Shown one piece after another: positions 1 through 8,971 of a stretch of 64,000 bases of DNA (position 1 is its first letter; every line of letters begins with the position of its first letter). The translations under genes and the position numbers were made by a program. The notes under the pieces are model-generated. The model worked only from the letters and a program-made list of their open reading frames with translations. It ran no database searches and was not told the origin of the DNA. The DNA comes from Tridacna crocea (lineage: Eukaryota; Mollusca; Bivalvia; Cardiida; Cardiidae): NCBI GenBank assembly GCA_943736015.1, contig OX031059.1:17422001-17486000 (forward strand), given 5' to 3'.

Positions 1-20
1 GTCATTTGGTAATGAGTTAA
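1..20 (-). mobile_element. PBpal MITE, terminal fragment cut by the window edge
   Basis: ATTTGGTAATGAGTTAA is the long-arm terminus of a minus copy. Confidence 0.6.
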
Positions 21-104
21 TACACATATTCTGCTATTGTAATCCAAAGGCTTGAGCTTCACCCTAGGTCCTTGCTTTTAAATTGGAGTGTCATGGGCGA
101 AGCA

Positions 105-320
105 CCTCAAAATTTTAGACTGGCAAAAACTGAATTCATTTTGTGGATAACAAGATAAACTTAACTCAAAAATTGAAATTTGTTTCCAGCAGAGAAGAAA
201 ACATTGTGGGAAAAGGAGAATATGCTGGTTATCTGCATTTTCTCCTTTTTCTATGATGTTTTCAAAAGGTGTCTATCTTAGGGTTGTGAAAAACCAGGGA
301 TTATTTGGTAAATGGTTAAT
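105..320 (+). mobile_element. PBpal MITE, diverged copy
   Basis: Long arm, centre with several mismatches (ATATGCTGGTTATCTGCAT) and short arm ending TTTGGTAAATGGTTAA. The left TTAA is lost. Confidence 0.7.
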
Positions 321-403
321 CAAGGCATGAACAAAATGAGCTGTAGTGCAACTCAAATGATGTTGTGTAACTCAAATGTCAAGTATTGTGCAACCTTAGT
401 TAG

Positions 404-630
404 TTAACTCATTGCCAAACGACAAAATTTTAGGTTTGTCCAAATTGAAAGCATTTGCAGACAATAAAATAAATGTGAAGAAAGGTTTGAAATTTGTTTT
501 GTGAAGGGTAGAAAACATTGTGGGAAAAGGAGAAAATGCTGGTTACCAGCATTTTCTCCTTTTCCCACAATGTTTTCTAAAGGCTTCTTTCTTGGGGATC
601 AAAAGTAGGGATTGTGTGGTTATGGGTTAA
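404..630 (+). mobile_element. PBpal MITE, reference full-length copy
   Basis: TTAA at both ends (404-407 and 627-630). The long arm has the TTTAGGTTTGTCCAAATTG and GCAGACAATAAAATAAATG motifs. The perfect 67-bp palindrome is at 511-577: a 33-bp arm starting GAAAACATTGTGGGAAAAGG, one central T, then the exact reverse complement. The short arm carries GGCTTCTTTCTTGG and ends in GGTTATGGGTTAA. There is no coding capacity. TTAA target duplication and CCCTTT-like ends point to piggyBac-superfamily mobilisation. Confidence 0.85.
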
Positions 631-1243
631 TGACCCAAAGGATGCATAATGGCTAGCAAGAGCATGAACAGGACATGTTTCGGATATATGAGGGTAATTT
701 CATTCACCTACCTGTATGTTTAAAAGTTCCAAGGCTGTTTAGAACTGACTGATTGTTTGAAAATGTGTACAAGATTTTGAGTGTTTGTTTGGTACTGTCT
801 GATCTTGATCTATACTTGGTTCAAAAGCATTCAGAACTGCCTCCATGTTTCTATGATTAATGCATAGATTCTCTTTGTATACCAGTTTTGCCCAACCTGT
901 CTGCTTTGTTAGGATTAATTTTTGTTATGTAAGGGAGATAACTGAAAGTTACAATATTACAGTTGGATTAGTCTCCCTTGATTGTTTCATGACAAATTCA
1001 ACACTTAAAAGTTGTGTCTCTCAAGAAGAAAGTGACTGGTTTGTCTGCCCAGTTGTTTACCTCTACAGATTTTTTTTTCCCTGTCTTCCTAAAGTCTGAG
1101 CATTTTTCGGAAAGGTAAGATGCTGTTGTAGACAGTAGAGAAGCAGAGAAAGATCAGACTGCACTTAGCATGAATAAGTGACACTTTTTATTGACAGAAA
1201 ATTTCCATTTAATTTACTTGGTAGTCATAGAACAGGTAATTTT
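631..1243. other. No recognisable feature
   Basis: AT-rich sequence without exon signals. A weak GATCAGACTGCAC motif at about 1150 may be a scrap of the dyad MITE family. Confidence 0.5.
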
Positions 1244-1472
1244 TTAACTCTTTACCATACAATCCCGACTTTTAACGACACTGAGAAAGAAAGCCTTTGA
1301 AAGCATTGTGAGAAAAGGTGAAAATGTTAGTAACCAGCATTTTCTCCTTTTCCCACAATGTTTTCTACCATATCCAAATCAAATTTCATTTTTTGCTTCA
1401 CATTTATTTTGTCATCTGCAAGTGCTTTCAATTTGGACTGGTCCAAAATATTGTTGTTTGTTAAAGTGTTAA
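1244..1472 (-). mobile_element. PBpal MITE
   Basis: TTAA-bounded, short arm first. The left palindrome arm carries AGGTGAAAATGTTAG against GAAAATGCTGG expected, so the centre is imperfect. Confidence 0.8.
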
Positions 1473-1700
1473 CTATTAAAGTGCCTTTCATAACTGTTGA
1501 TCTTTTGGCAAATGTAAATATGGATCAGACTGCACAAAACATGCATTCTGATCTTTGACCCAGGATGTCTGCTTATTATCTTTTAACTGTTTGTGAAATC
1601 ATTTGGAGCTGACATATTAAAAGTACACACTATAGTGACAAAGCCATCCTCTGTGCAGTGAGATATTTTCCCCCTGCCCAATGTGGAGGGATATAGTATT

Positions 1701-1905
1701 CTTACGAACGAAGTCCGTAACAAAGAAACAAATGAATAAATGCATGGCAGAAATAAGGGTCGGAGCGGGATTCGAACTCCAAACTCCCGGACGCAAAGCC
1801 AATACCCTAACCACTGAGCCAAAGAGATATCTCCCTGACGCAGTAGCCAGGTATTGTATTTAAATCGGGAGTATGCCATGCAGGAAGGAGTGGTCTCCCG
1901 TAACA
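1701..1905 (-). repeat. TRIM 3' LTR
   Basis: This is the 205-bp LTR following the purine tract. It is about 98% identical to the copy at 2023-2226 by direct reading. Confidence 0.85.
1767..1821 (-). promoter_or_regulatory. tRNA-type Pol III promoter in the 3' LTR
   Basis: Same A box (1809-1821) and B box (1767-1779) at an offset of 322 bp from the other LTR. From here a Pol III transcript would read out into flanking DNA. Confidence 0.7.
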
Positions 1906-1920
1906 CACCCCCTCTTAAAA
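1906..1920 (-). promoter_or_regulatory. Polypurine tract of the TRIM
   Basis: On the minus strand AAGAGGGGGTG runs straight into the TGTTA start of the 3' LTR, the expected place for plus-strand priming. Confidence 0.7.
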
Positions 1921-2003
1921 TCATCATTTATTGATGACTCAAAGCCTTATTAGGCAGGAAGTCCGATTTTGGACAACAAATGGGATTAATGGCTCAATGG
2001 CCG

Positions 2004-2021
2004 ATCCCGGACGAGCCCCCA
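2004..2021 (-). promoter_or_regulatory. Primer-binding site for tRNA-Pro
   Basis: The plus strand reads ATCCCGGACGAGCCCCCA, identical to the last 18 nt (with CCA) of animal tRNA-Pro. In minus orientation it lies one base downstream of the 5' LTR, where reverse transcription is primed. Confidence 0.88.
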
Positions 2022-2022
2022 T

Positions 2023-2226
2023 CTTACGAACGAAGTCCGTAACAAAGAAACAAATGAATAAATGCATGGCAGAAATAAGGGTCGGAGCGGGATTCGAACT
2101 CCGAACTCCCGGACGCAAAGCCAATACCCTAACCACTGAGCCAAAGAGATATCTCCCTGACGCAGTAGCCAGGTATTGTATTTAAATCGGGAGTATGCCA
2201 TGCAGGAAGAGTGGTCTCCCATAACA
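2023..2226 (-). repeat. TRIM 5' LTR
   Basis: This is the 204-bp LTR next to the primer site. It differs from the partner LTR by A/G in the B-box flank, a one-base indel and one base beside the terminal TGTTA. Confidence 0.85.
2089..2143 (-). promoter_or_regulatory. tRNA-type Pol III promoter (A and B box) inside the 5' LTR
   Basis: The A box TGGCTCAGTGG (plus 2131-2143 region) matches TRGCNNAGTGG. The B box AGTTCGAATCC (plus 2089-2101 region) matches GGTTCGANTCC at 10 of 11 positions. They are 43 nt apart start to start, as in tRNA genes. The acceptor stem is not convincing, so this is a tRNA-derived promoter rather than a tRNA gene. Confidence 0.75.
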
Positions 2227-2231
2227 GTATT

Positions 2232-2480
2232 AGTGTTTGTCTGTCTGTCCTTCCTTCCTTTTGTCCATCCATCCATATATCTGTTGGGGACAATATCTCC
2301 CAATACTATTGGACAGAATTTTTGTGAAACTTTATTACACAGATACACTTTTTCGTTTCTTTGATGCAATGCAAAATGGCAGACTGGGAGTGACTTTGAA
2401 AGTCAGTAAAAAAGTAAGAGGAGTCATTCAGAACCCTTCATATTGTCAAAATAGAGAAGTTATATCAACATCAGGATAAT
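2232..2480 (+). repeat. Possible Helitron-like (pearl-type) fragment
   Basis: A CTGT/CTTC/CCAT microsatellite is followed by sequence typical of the start of the tandem-repeat elements elsewhere in the window. No 3' end was identified. Confidence 0.35.
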
Positions 2481-2847
2481 GGTAATATTATGTTAGAGAG
2501 AAAATTCATAGCTGGATTTTGGAGTCACTTTCCTAATTTCTTGCAATTTTGTGAAAATCTCACTAACATGCTGAAAGTTGCTCATAGAAGTATTGATCAA
2601 TGGACTAAGCATACCAGTAATCAATAGCTAGATGATAGGAAATATCTCTTAGTCAAAGAATTAACATTTTTACACATTACGACCAGCAAATAATCCCAAC
2701 AGTTCATTTTTTAAAAAAAAATTATAATAATAGTCTTGTCAATATATCCTGTCAGGCTGTGCTGCAGGCTTTTCAAAAATGAACATTTGCATTCAAGAAA
2801 GCAGATGTGGGTCAAAGTGGAATTGAGTGAATTCGTCATTGAAGAGG
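2481..2847. other. No recognisable feature
   Basis: AT-rich, with an A/T run near 2712. No repeat or exon recognised. Confidence 0.5.
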
Positions 2848-3077
2848 TTCAGAAAACTTTGGCTTTAAATATTTGGACTGGACCGAATTCAAAGCATCTT
2901 TAGACAACAAATTAAATCTTGTAGATATGATGATTTCTGATTTTGAAAGGGTAGAAAACATAGTTGGAAAAGGAGAAAATGCTGGTTACCAGCATTTTTT
3001 CTTTTTCCTACAATGTTTTCTGCAGGCATCTTTCTCAGGGTCATTAAAAGTCGGTATTATGTGGTAAAGGGTTACAG
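2848..3077 (+). mobile_element. PBpal MITE
   Basis: The long arm is of the GCTCAAAT/ATGATTTCTG variant; the centre is nearly perfect and the short arm ends GTGGTAAAGGGTTA. Confidence 0.75.
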
Positions 3078-3290
3078 AAGTGCTGATTACCAGTATTTTC
3101 TCCTTTTCAAACAATGTTTTCAAACGCCATTTTCTCAGGGGTCATTTAAACTTGGTATAATTCTGTAAAGAGTTGCCCTTTACCTAAATCAGTATCCAGT
3201 ATTTCTAATGACCCTGAGGACGAAAGCCACCCTGAGGAGGAAAGCGGTGGAAAACATTCTATGAAAAGCAGAAAATATTCACAATGTTTT
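3078..3290. mobile_element. PBpal fragments
   Basis: A right half of a plus copy (to about 3176), then the short-arm start of a minus copy with CCCTGAGGACGAAAGCC repeated. Confidence 0.55.
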
Positions 3291-3324
3291 GTGTTTCCTT
3301 TTCTCAAAAATTCCTTTGTGCTGA

Positions 3325-4121
3325 GCGCAGGTAGCTCAGTAGCATGTATAGGACTTTAGAACAGTAGGTAGCTGGTTTGATCCTGGGCTCAGCCGATTTC
3401 TTTCCAAGGACTGATGAAAGTCATTGCCGCAAGATTCACTCCTTTCTCCACCGTTGGTTTGAAAATAGTTTTATGGAAAAGCAGCCAATGGCTTGAAAGA
3501 AAATTGTATGAAGCACTGGTAGAAGAATTTGTAGAAAAGCATGGATAGGACAGATAGGTGACTGGCTGCCATGAAATAACTGCAGGCCTCCTAGTGAAAC
3601 CTTTAAAAACCTTTAATTTCAGAGCAAACCTTTAAAACCTTTACATTTCCCCAGAAAACCTTTAAAACGCCAAAATAGCCTGTAATTCTCACTCAAAACC
3701 TTTATATTTGCTCTGACTGGTTGCCGTGCTAGCTTAGGTTTGGTGAAGCTACAGCATTCTGAACAAAGGTGATGTAGATCCTACACTGTAAAACAGTAGC
3801 TATGTATGGTATAAATATGCAGAGAAAATAGGTATACACATTAAATAAGGTATGTATTATATTGCATAATTCAAACAGTATATATATAACATCAAAAAAT
3901 GACTTTGGTATGACTGTGGGTTTAATAAAGAAATGAGAACTTCGACGAAAATAGCCTTTATTTACTCTTTATTTTTTCATATTTTACACTAAAAGGCCTT
4001 TATTTTCATATATTGGAGCCTTTATAAAAACCTTTATTTTTGTTTTGGCCTGCTAGGAGGCCTGTAACTGAAATATTGTTAAAAAAGGTGCTAAACACAA
4101 TACAAACAATCAATCAATCAA
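3325..4121 (+). mobile_element. tRNA-derived SINE, interrupted by a TIR transposon
   Basis: The head has A box TAGCTCAGTAG and B box GGTTTGATCC. The middle has the AGCAGCCAATGGCTTGAAAG core shared with other SINE loci here. The tail runs AACTGAAATATTGTT... to a CAATCAATCAATCAA terminus. The tail is split by the insertion at 3583-4064; removing it restores a continuous SINE of about 310 bp. Confidence 0.7.
3583..4064. mobile_element. 482-bp TIR element nested in the SINE
   Basis: Terminal inverted repeats CAGGCCTCCTAG...CTAGGAGGCCTG, flanked on both sides by TAACTG (3577-3582 and 4065-4070). The interior is built from ACCTTTAAAA / AGGCCTTTATTT motifs and is non-coding. The superfamily is uncertain: CAGG ends suggest hAT, but only 6 bp of duplication are visible. 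Confidence 0.75.
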
Positions 4122-4203
4122 CCTAACCCAATTTGTTGTCTGCAAAATGCCATTAACTGTTGTAACCCTTTACCAGATGGCAAAATTTTAGCCCAGTCCA
4201 AAT

Positions 4204-4432
4204 TTAACCCTTTCCCAAACGACAAACTTTTGGACTAGACCAAATTAAAAGCATTTGCAGACGACAATTCAACACTTGCTGAAAAGATGATTTCTGTCTA
4301 TAATAGGGTAGAAAACTTTGTGGGAAAAGGAGAAAATGCTGGTTACCAGCATTTTCTCCTTTTCCCACAATGTTTTCAGAAGGCTACTGTTCCAGACCCG
4401 TAAAAACCAGGGATTGTTTGGGAAAGGGTTAA
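4204..4432 (+). mobile_element. PBpal MITE, with a truncated terminus upstream
   Basis: TTAA-bounded; the 67-bp centre is intact (loop GGTTACC). Bases 4163-4203 repeat the long-arm terminus of another copy that this one appears to have interrupted. Confidence 0.8.
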
Positions 4433-4679
4433 AGCATTGGCAGACTGACACAATTTCAGTGTGGTTCAGATGTAGCCTGGCATTCAGGCCCTGCATTTAA
4501 GTTGTTCTAATAAACAAGGTACACAACTACGTCAGCTCACAGAAATATGTGTTGTTACTTGCCCTTCTTCTGAAATACAGGTTAAAGAACAGACATTCAG
4601 AAGATTGAGAACACAGAGTTTTCGTTTTTCAGTTTTACTTGATGATTTTGTTTTAATGAAAAGGCTCTATTTAACGGAC

Positions 4680-4848
4680 TGACACCAATCTAGTTCAGAT
4701 GGTGCAATTAATTATTGAAAGTGTAGAAAGCATTTTTGGAAAAAGAGAAAATGCTGGATACCAGCATTTTCTCTTTTTTCCCACAATGTTTTAAAAAGGT
4801 TTCTTTCTCAGGGTCGTCAAAAGTCATTATTGTTTGGTAAAGGGTTAA
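4680..4848 (+). mobile_element. PBpal MITE, long arm truncated
   Basis: The centre is slightly diverged (GCATTTTTGGAAAAAG); the short arm ends GTTTGGTAAAGGGTTAA. Confidence 0.7.
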
Positions 4849-5009
4849 GGTTTAGTGAAGAGCGAAAAGATTTTCTCTTCCTGGTTTGTGTTTAAAGTTT
4901 TTTATCTTAAACTTTTTGCAAATTTTATAATCTGGCCTGCAGAGGATTATTGCATAATGTACTGGTGTACAAATGTTTCAGTCAGACCCTTTACCAAACA
5001 GTCCTGTGT

Positions 5010-5238
5010 TTAATCCTTTACCACACAGTCTGAACTTTTAACAACCCTGTGAAAGAAGCCTTTTGAAAACATTGTGGGAAAAGGAGAAAATGCTGGTAAC
5101 CAGCATTTTCTCCTTTTCCCACAATGCTTTCTTCCCTTCCTGTAACGAATTTCTATTATCGAGTCACATTTATTTTGTTGTCTGCAAATGCATTCAACTT
5201 GGGCCAGTCTAAACTTTTGTCCTTTAGTACAAAGTTAA
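5010..5238 (-). mobile_element. PBpal MITE
   Basis: TTAA to TTAA with a long intact centre (GGTAACC loop). A second, older short-arm start (4986-5008) lies just left. The right TTAA is shared with the next copy. Confidence 0.8.
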
Positions 5239-5650
5239 GTTTTTCCCCCACAACAAAATTTTTGAGTGATCCAATTCAAAGTACTTGCAGACGACAAAGT
5301 AGGACTTGGTGTGACTGAAGTTTTGAAGATTGTTTTGGGAAGGGTAGAAAACATTTTAGGTAAGGAGAAAATACTGGTTACCAGCATCTCCTTTTTCCAC
5401 AGTACTTTCGAAAGGCTTCTTTCTCAGGGATGGTGTGGTGACGAGTTCATCCTTTACCATAAGGTACCAGTTTTTAAAACCCTGTCTAAGAAGCCTTTTT
5501 ACAGCGTTGTGGAAAAATCCTGGTAACCAGCATTTTCTCCTTTTCCACAATGTTTCCAACCCTGTCAAAGCAAGATAGCACCATTTGAATCACATTTGAA
5601 ATTCTGCCAATGCTTTCAATTTGGATTAGCTAACATTTTGTCATCTGGTA
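5235..5650. mobile_element. Two degenerate PBpal copies, plus then minus
   Basis: The plus copy runs to about 5450 and the minus copy from about 5448. Both have shortened, mismatched centres; the second retains a GGTAACCAGCATTTTCTCC half. Confidence 0.65.
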
Positions 5651-5668
5651 CGGCGTGAAGAAGACTGG

Positions 5669-6645
5669 TTTTTAGCTCCATTATATCATGGCCTGGTGTC
5701 TGTTGTGCATGCGTGAATGCATTAACTTTCATTTCAAACATCTTCTCTGAAACTACCCGTCCAAATATGATGAAACCTCACAAAAGTTATCTTGCTTTGA
5801 TCCTCTTCAGAATTTCTTGAAAGAAATTGATTCCTTCAAAAACTGACCAAAATTGAAAAAGAAATCAAGTTTTAAAAATGTTCTTCTCTGAAACCACAAG
5901 GCCCAGGGCTACTGAATTTGGTATGAAGCTTTATTTATTGGACCTATAGCAACAAATTTCTTTATAATAATTATTATATCCATTCCAGGGGGTCACAAGT
6001 TAAACATGAGCGTCCATATGTAGTCATTTCAATTTTAATATTAATAAAGGGAAATAACTCTTGTTATAAAGGAAAAAGTTTGTCACTGTTTACCTCCCTT
6101 TATTATCAGACTGCAGTGATACTTGATGGTGCTATATATTAAAGTTTTTTGATGGAGAGTTTCCTGTTTTCAGGTAGAGTGAATCATTTTGATGCTATTA
6201 GTTATGCTCACTTAAGTGGAATATTAAATTTAAAGTAAGGTTTCTATCGTTCAGTTTTTTCCCCCAAGAACTCCATCTTTCATGCCAGTGAATAAACCTG
6301 CTTGTATTTCGTGACAGTGTTCATTGTTTTCAAAGGCCATCTTTTTCAGGGTCATGAAAACCTCAAATTGTGTTGTAAACTTTACCCCATAAGATATTTC
6401 TATGGTATCTCTAATTGACCCTAAATAACAGCAAGGATGAAGCCGTTTCTTATGTGTGTATGTGACACCTTTTGATAGTGTTGAAAACATTGTGGCAAAA
6501 GGTGAAATTGCTCGTTACGAGCAATTTCACCTTTTGCCACAATGTTTTCCAAAGGCTCCTACAAGCAATCTGTAGAAATGAGTATCTGTGGAGTAAAGGG
6601 TTAAAAAGAAAGTGGATTGATACAAAGCTATCATGGCCCTCTTTG
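5669..6645 (+). mobile_element. Helitron-like element, decayed copy
   Basis: Starts TTTTTAGCTCC like the copy at 10771. It shares a 3' section of about 650 bp with that copy (AAGGGAAATAACTCTT, GATGCTATTAGTTATGCTCAC, TTCATGCCAGTGAATAAAC). It ends at a degraded hairpin, AGCTATCATGGCCCTCTTTG. The tandem core is almost lost. A subfamily B MITE sits inside. Confidence 0.65.
6379..6604 (+). mobile_element. PBpal subfamily B MITE
   Basis: The outer arms differ from the main type (TACCCCATAAGATATTTC; ATCTGTGGAGTAAAGGGTTAA). The centre at 6483-6549 is a perfect 33-bp inverted repeat with GGCAAAAGGTGAAATTGCTC: four positions differ from the main type and every one is mirrored in the other arm. The left TTAA is lost. 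Confidence 0.8.
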
Positions 6646-6937
6646 TCAAAACTAAGTTGGAAATAAAGAAAATCATTGTTCAACCGTTTATTCATGTATT
6701 TGAATGTTTATCATTGAAATCCCTTTTTCATAGAGCATGTTTGATAAAAAGTGGATTAGCTGCTAGTGAGTGAGAAAAACTGTCTAGTGGGAAAAAAAAT
6801 TCAAATAACAACACAGTTGAATAGTGAGGAGAAAAAATTCAAATAGCAACACAGTTGAATAAGTAATCAGTTTTAATTTCAGCTAGATGTCTCCCATCCC
6901 ATAATGCCAAGGTTGCTGACAACAACATAATTCTCTA

Positions 6938-7352
6938 CCACACTATTTGACAATGTAGACTTGTCCATATTGAAAGCATTTGCTGGCAACATTATATATC
7001 TGGCTCAAATAATGGAGTTTCTCCATGAAAGGGTAGAAAACATTGTGAGAAAAGGAGAAATTAATGGCTACCTACATTTTCTCCTTTTTCCAGCAAGTTT
7101 TCTTAAGGTTGCTTTATTGTTTTTAAAACTCTTTAGCAAACAACAAAATTTTATATTCGTCCAAAATGAATGTATTTGCAGATGAAAAATTTTATGTGAC
7201 TCTAAAATTGAAATTTGTTCTGGGAAGGGTTGAAAATATTGTTGGAAAAGGAGAAAATGCTGATTACCAGCATTTTCTCCTTTTCCAACAATATTTTCAA
7301 AAGATTGCTTTCTCAGAGCCGTGTAAACTAGGGATTGTTTTGTAAAGATTCA
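6938..7352 (+). mobile_element. Two PBpal copies in series
   Basis: The first (6938-7110) is diverged and loses its short arm. The second (about 7118-7352) has its centre at 7232-7298 reading GAAAATATTGTTGGAAAAGG, with the same changes mirrored in the other arm (CCAACAATATTTTC). Confidence 0.75.
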
Positions 7353-7487
7353 AGGTACTGTCAGACAGAGCAGGCGCTATTGAACATACAATCTGATCTT
7401 AGATCTGTGCTCCATCATGTTGTAAAACATTCTGGGTATTCTAATACAAAAAATCCAACAGTCATGTCAAACATTTTGAGAAAAGGA

Positions 7488-7690
7488 GCAAATGACAAAG
7501 TTTTAGACCTGTCCAAAATTAAAGCATCTGCATACAACAAAATAAATACGATTTGAAAACAATTTTCAAGAGTAGAAAAACATAGTGAGAAAAGGAGAAA
7601 ATGCTGGTAACCAACATTTTCTCCTTTTTCCCACAGTGTTTTCAAAAGGCTTCTTTCTCAGGATTGTCAAAAGTCAGAATTGTGTGTAAG
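7488..7690 (+). mobile_element. PBpal MITE
   Basis: Long arm from GACAAAGTTTTAGACCTG; near-perfect centre; short-arm end worn (GTGTGTAAGAGAGTTTA). Confidence 0.7.
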
Positions 7691-7754
7691 AGAGTTTATG
7701 AATTTATGCATTTTGTATATTCTTCTTCACTTTGGAAGGGGTGCTGAAGAACTT

Positions 7755-7965
7755 TTAAAACTTTCCACATTGAAGGAAATTGCAGACGACAGTTAAAATG
7801 TAACTCAAAATTAGAAATTTGCTTTTGGAAGGTTTGAAAACAATTTGAAAAAGGAGAAAATGCTGGCAACTAGCATTTACTCCTTCTTTGCCAAATATTT
7901 TCTGGAGACTTATGTTTTGGGGTTTTTGAACTTCGGTATATGTGTTTGTAAATTTTTAGATTTAA
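7755..7965 (+). mobile_element. PBpal MITE, degenerate
   Basis: GCAGACGACAGTTAAAATG and a GGCAACTAGC centre identify it; termini are lost. It lies just upstream of the SSBP exon at 8010. Confidence 0.6.
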
Positions 7966-8009
7966 AGCAATAACATATTTTTCTGAAAATGTCTATTTTC
8001 TCTTTCCAG

Positions 8010-8093
8010 AATCCATCAGCGCCTAGCCCATTAGGACAAATACCACAAGATGGTATGCCAGGGGGTCCGGGTATGCCACCAGGTTTTTTCCCT
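8010..8093 (+). CDS. SSBP: SSBP2/3/4 (Ssdp) internal exon, Pro/Gly/Met-rich segment
   Basis: This is an 84-bp exon (28 codons, phase 0 at both ends) between acceptor tctttccag (8001-8009) and donor gtaagtat (8094). It reads NPSAPSPLGQIPQ followed by DGMPGGPGMPPGFFP. Vertebrate SSBP3 has the closely similar [26 protein letters not shown] in the region just after the LisH/LUFS domain, so the family call is firm. Which paralogue it matches cannot be told, and invertebrates usually have one gene. SSBP proteins bind LDB1/Chip through the N-terminal LUFS domain, stabilise LDB-LIM-homeodomain complexes and are part of the Wnt enhanceosome core. The segment encoded here belongs to the low-complexity proline-rich part downstream. 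The N-terminal exons are not in this window. Confidence 0.9.
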
Positions 8094-8197
8094 GTAAGTA
8101 TATAGAAAAATAAATGGTCTGATTTAGTTTGTTACCAACCAATCTTGAGTGTTAATGACCCTACAAAGAAGGAAGGTTTTGAAAACACTGATTGGGT

Positions 8198-8290
8198 GTA
8201 AGCTGAGTGGACGGTGAAGATCAAAGATTAGACTGCATGATTTGTGCAGTCTGATCTTGATCTGCACTAGCAGCAAAAGCTGCTCATGTA
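8198..8290 (+). mobile_element. GACTGCA-dyad MITE fragment
   Basis: AGACTGCATGATTTGTGCAGTCT flanked by GATCAAAG / CTTGATCTGCAC; central part only. Confidence 0.55.
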
Positions 8291-8518
8291 CCAAAATTTA
8301 ATGTTTAGATTATAGATGTGATACCATCCAGTGGACCCCGACACCTTTTACCGTATGTACTTTCCAAAGAGATACAGTGAGATAAGCCTGTACATCTATG
8401 TACTCTAATCTTTTAATTCTAATGATACCAAATGGATGGTAGGATGGTCACTATTTAATGTACCACCTCAAGATCACTCTAGATTATTGTATGCATCCTG
8501 GACACTCACAAATTGATT

Positions 8519-8945
8519 GGAAGGAGATGGAAAAGAAAGGAGGACAGATGGGAAAAAGAAAATGGAAAAGACAGGGAGACAGAATGAGAGGAGGAAGAAT
8601 GGAAAAGAGAAGGTGGCAAAATAAGAGAAAGAAAAATGGAAAAGAGAAAAAGACAAAATGAGAGAAAGAAGACTGGAAAAGAGGACACAGAATGAGAGGA
8701 GGAAGACTGGAAAAGAGAAGGCGGCAGAAAGAGAGGAGGAAGAATGGAAAAGAGGAGACAAAATGAGAGAAAAAAGAATGGAAAAGGGGAGACAAAATGA
8801 AAAAAAAAAGCAGCATGGAAAAGAGAAGGCGACAAATTGAGAGAAAGAAGAATGGAAAAGAGACAGAATGAGAGGAGAAAGACTGGAAATAGAATGAGGC
8901 AGAATGAGAAAAAGAAATGTGGGAGGAGGGGGAGGAGAAGGGTGA
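8519..8945. repeat. Purine-rich low-complexity tract
   Basis: About 425 bp of mostly A/G on the plus strand, made of degenerate GGAAAAGAGAAGG / AGAATGAGAGGAGGAAGA modules. The Ser/Phe/Leu-rich open frames on the complement are composition artefacts. Confidence 0.8.
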
Positions 8946-8971
8946 TTAATGGGTTGTAGAAATAGTAGACA

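Larger units (their letters stand above)
1701..2226 (-). mobile_element. Complete TRIM (miniature LTR retrotransposon) with tRNA-Pro primer site
   Basis: Two direct repeats (1701-1905 and 2023-2226) differ at only three places and flank a 117-bp non-coding interior. Read on the minus strand, the 5' LTR (2226 to 2023) begins TGTTA. One base after it comes TGGGGGCTCGTCCGGGAT, the exact 18-nt complement of a tRNA-Pro 3' end including CCA. The interior ends in AAGAGGGGGTG directly before the 3' LTR. Both sides are flanked by GTATT (1696-1700 and 2227-2231), a 5-bp target duplication. No gag or pol is present, so the element must be mobilised in trans. The near-identity of the LTRs indicates recent insertion. 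The LTR end CGTAAG instead of the usual CA is atypical. Confidence 0.88.

Noticed and set aside
1739-1830. tRNA gene on the minus strand
   Set aside because: A and B boxes are good, but no convincing acceptor stem or anticodon arm was found, and the sequence is duplicated as an LTR.
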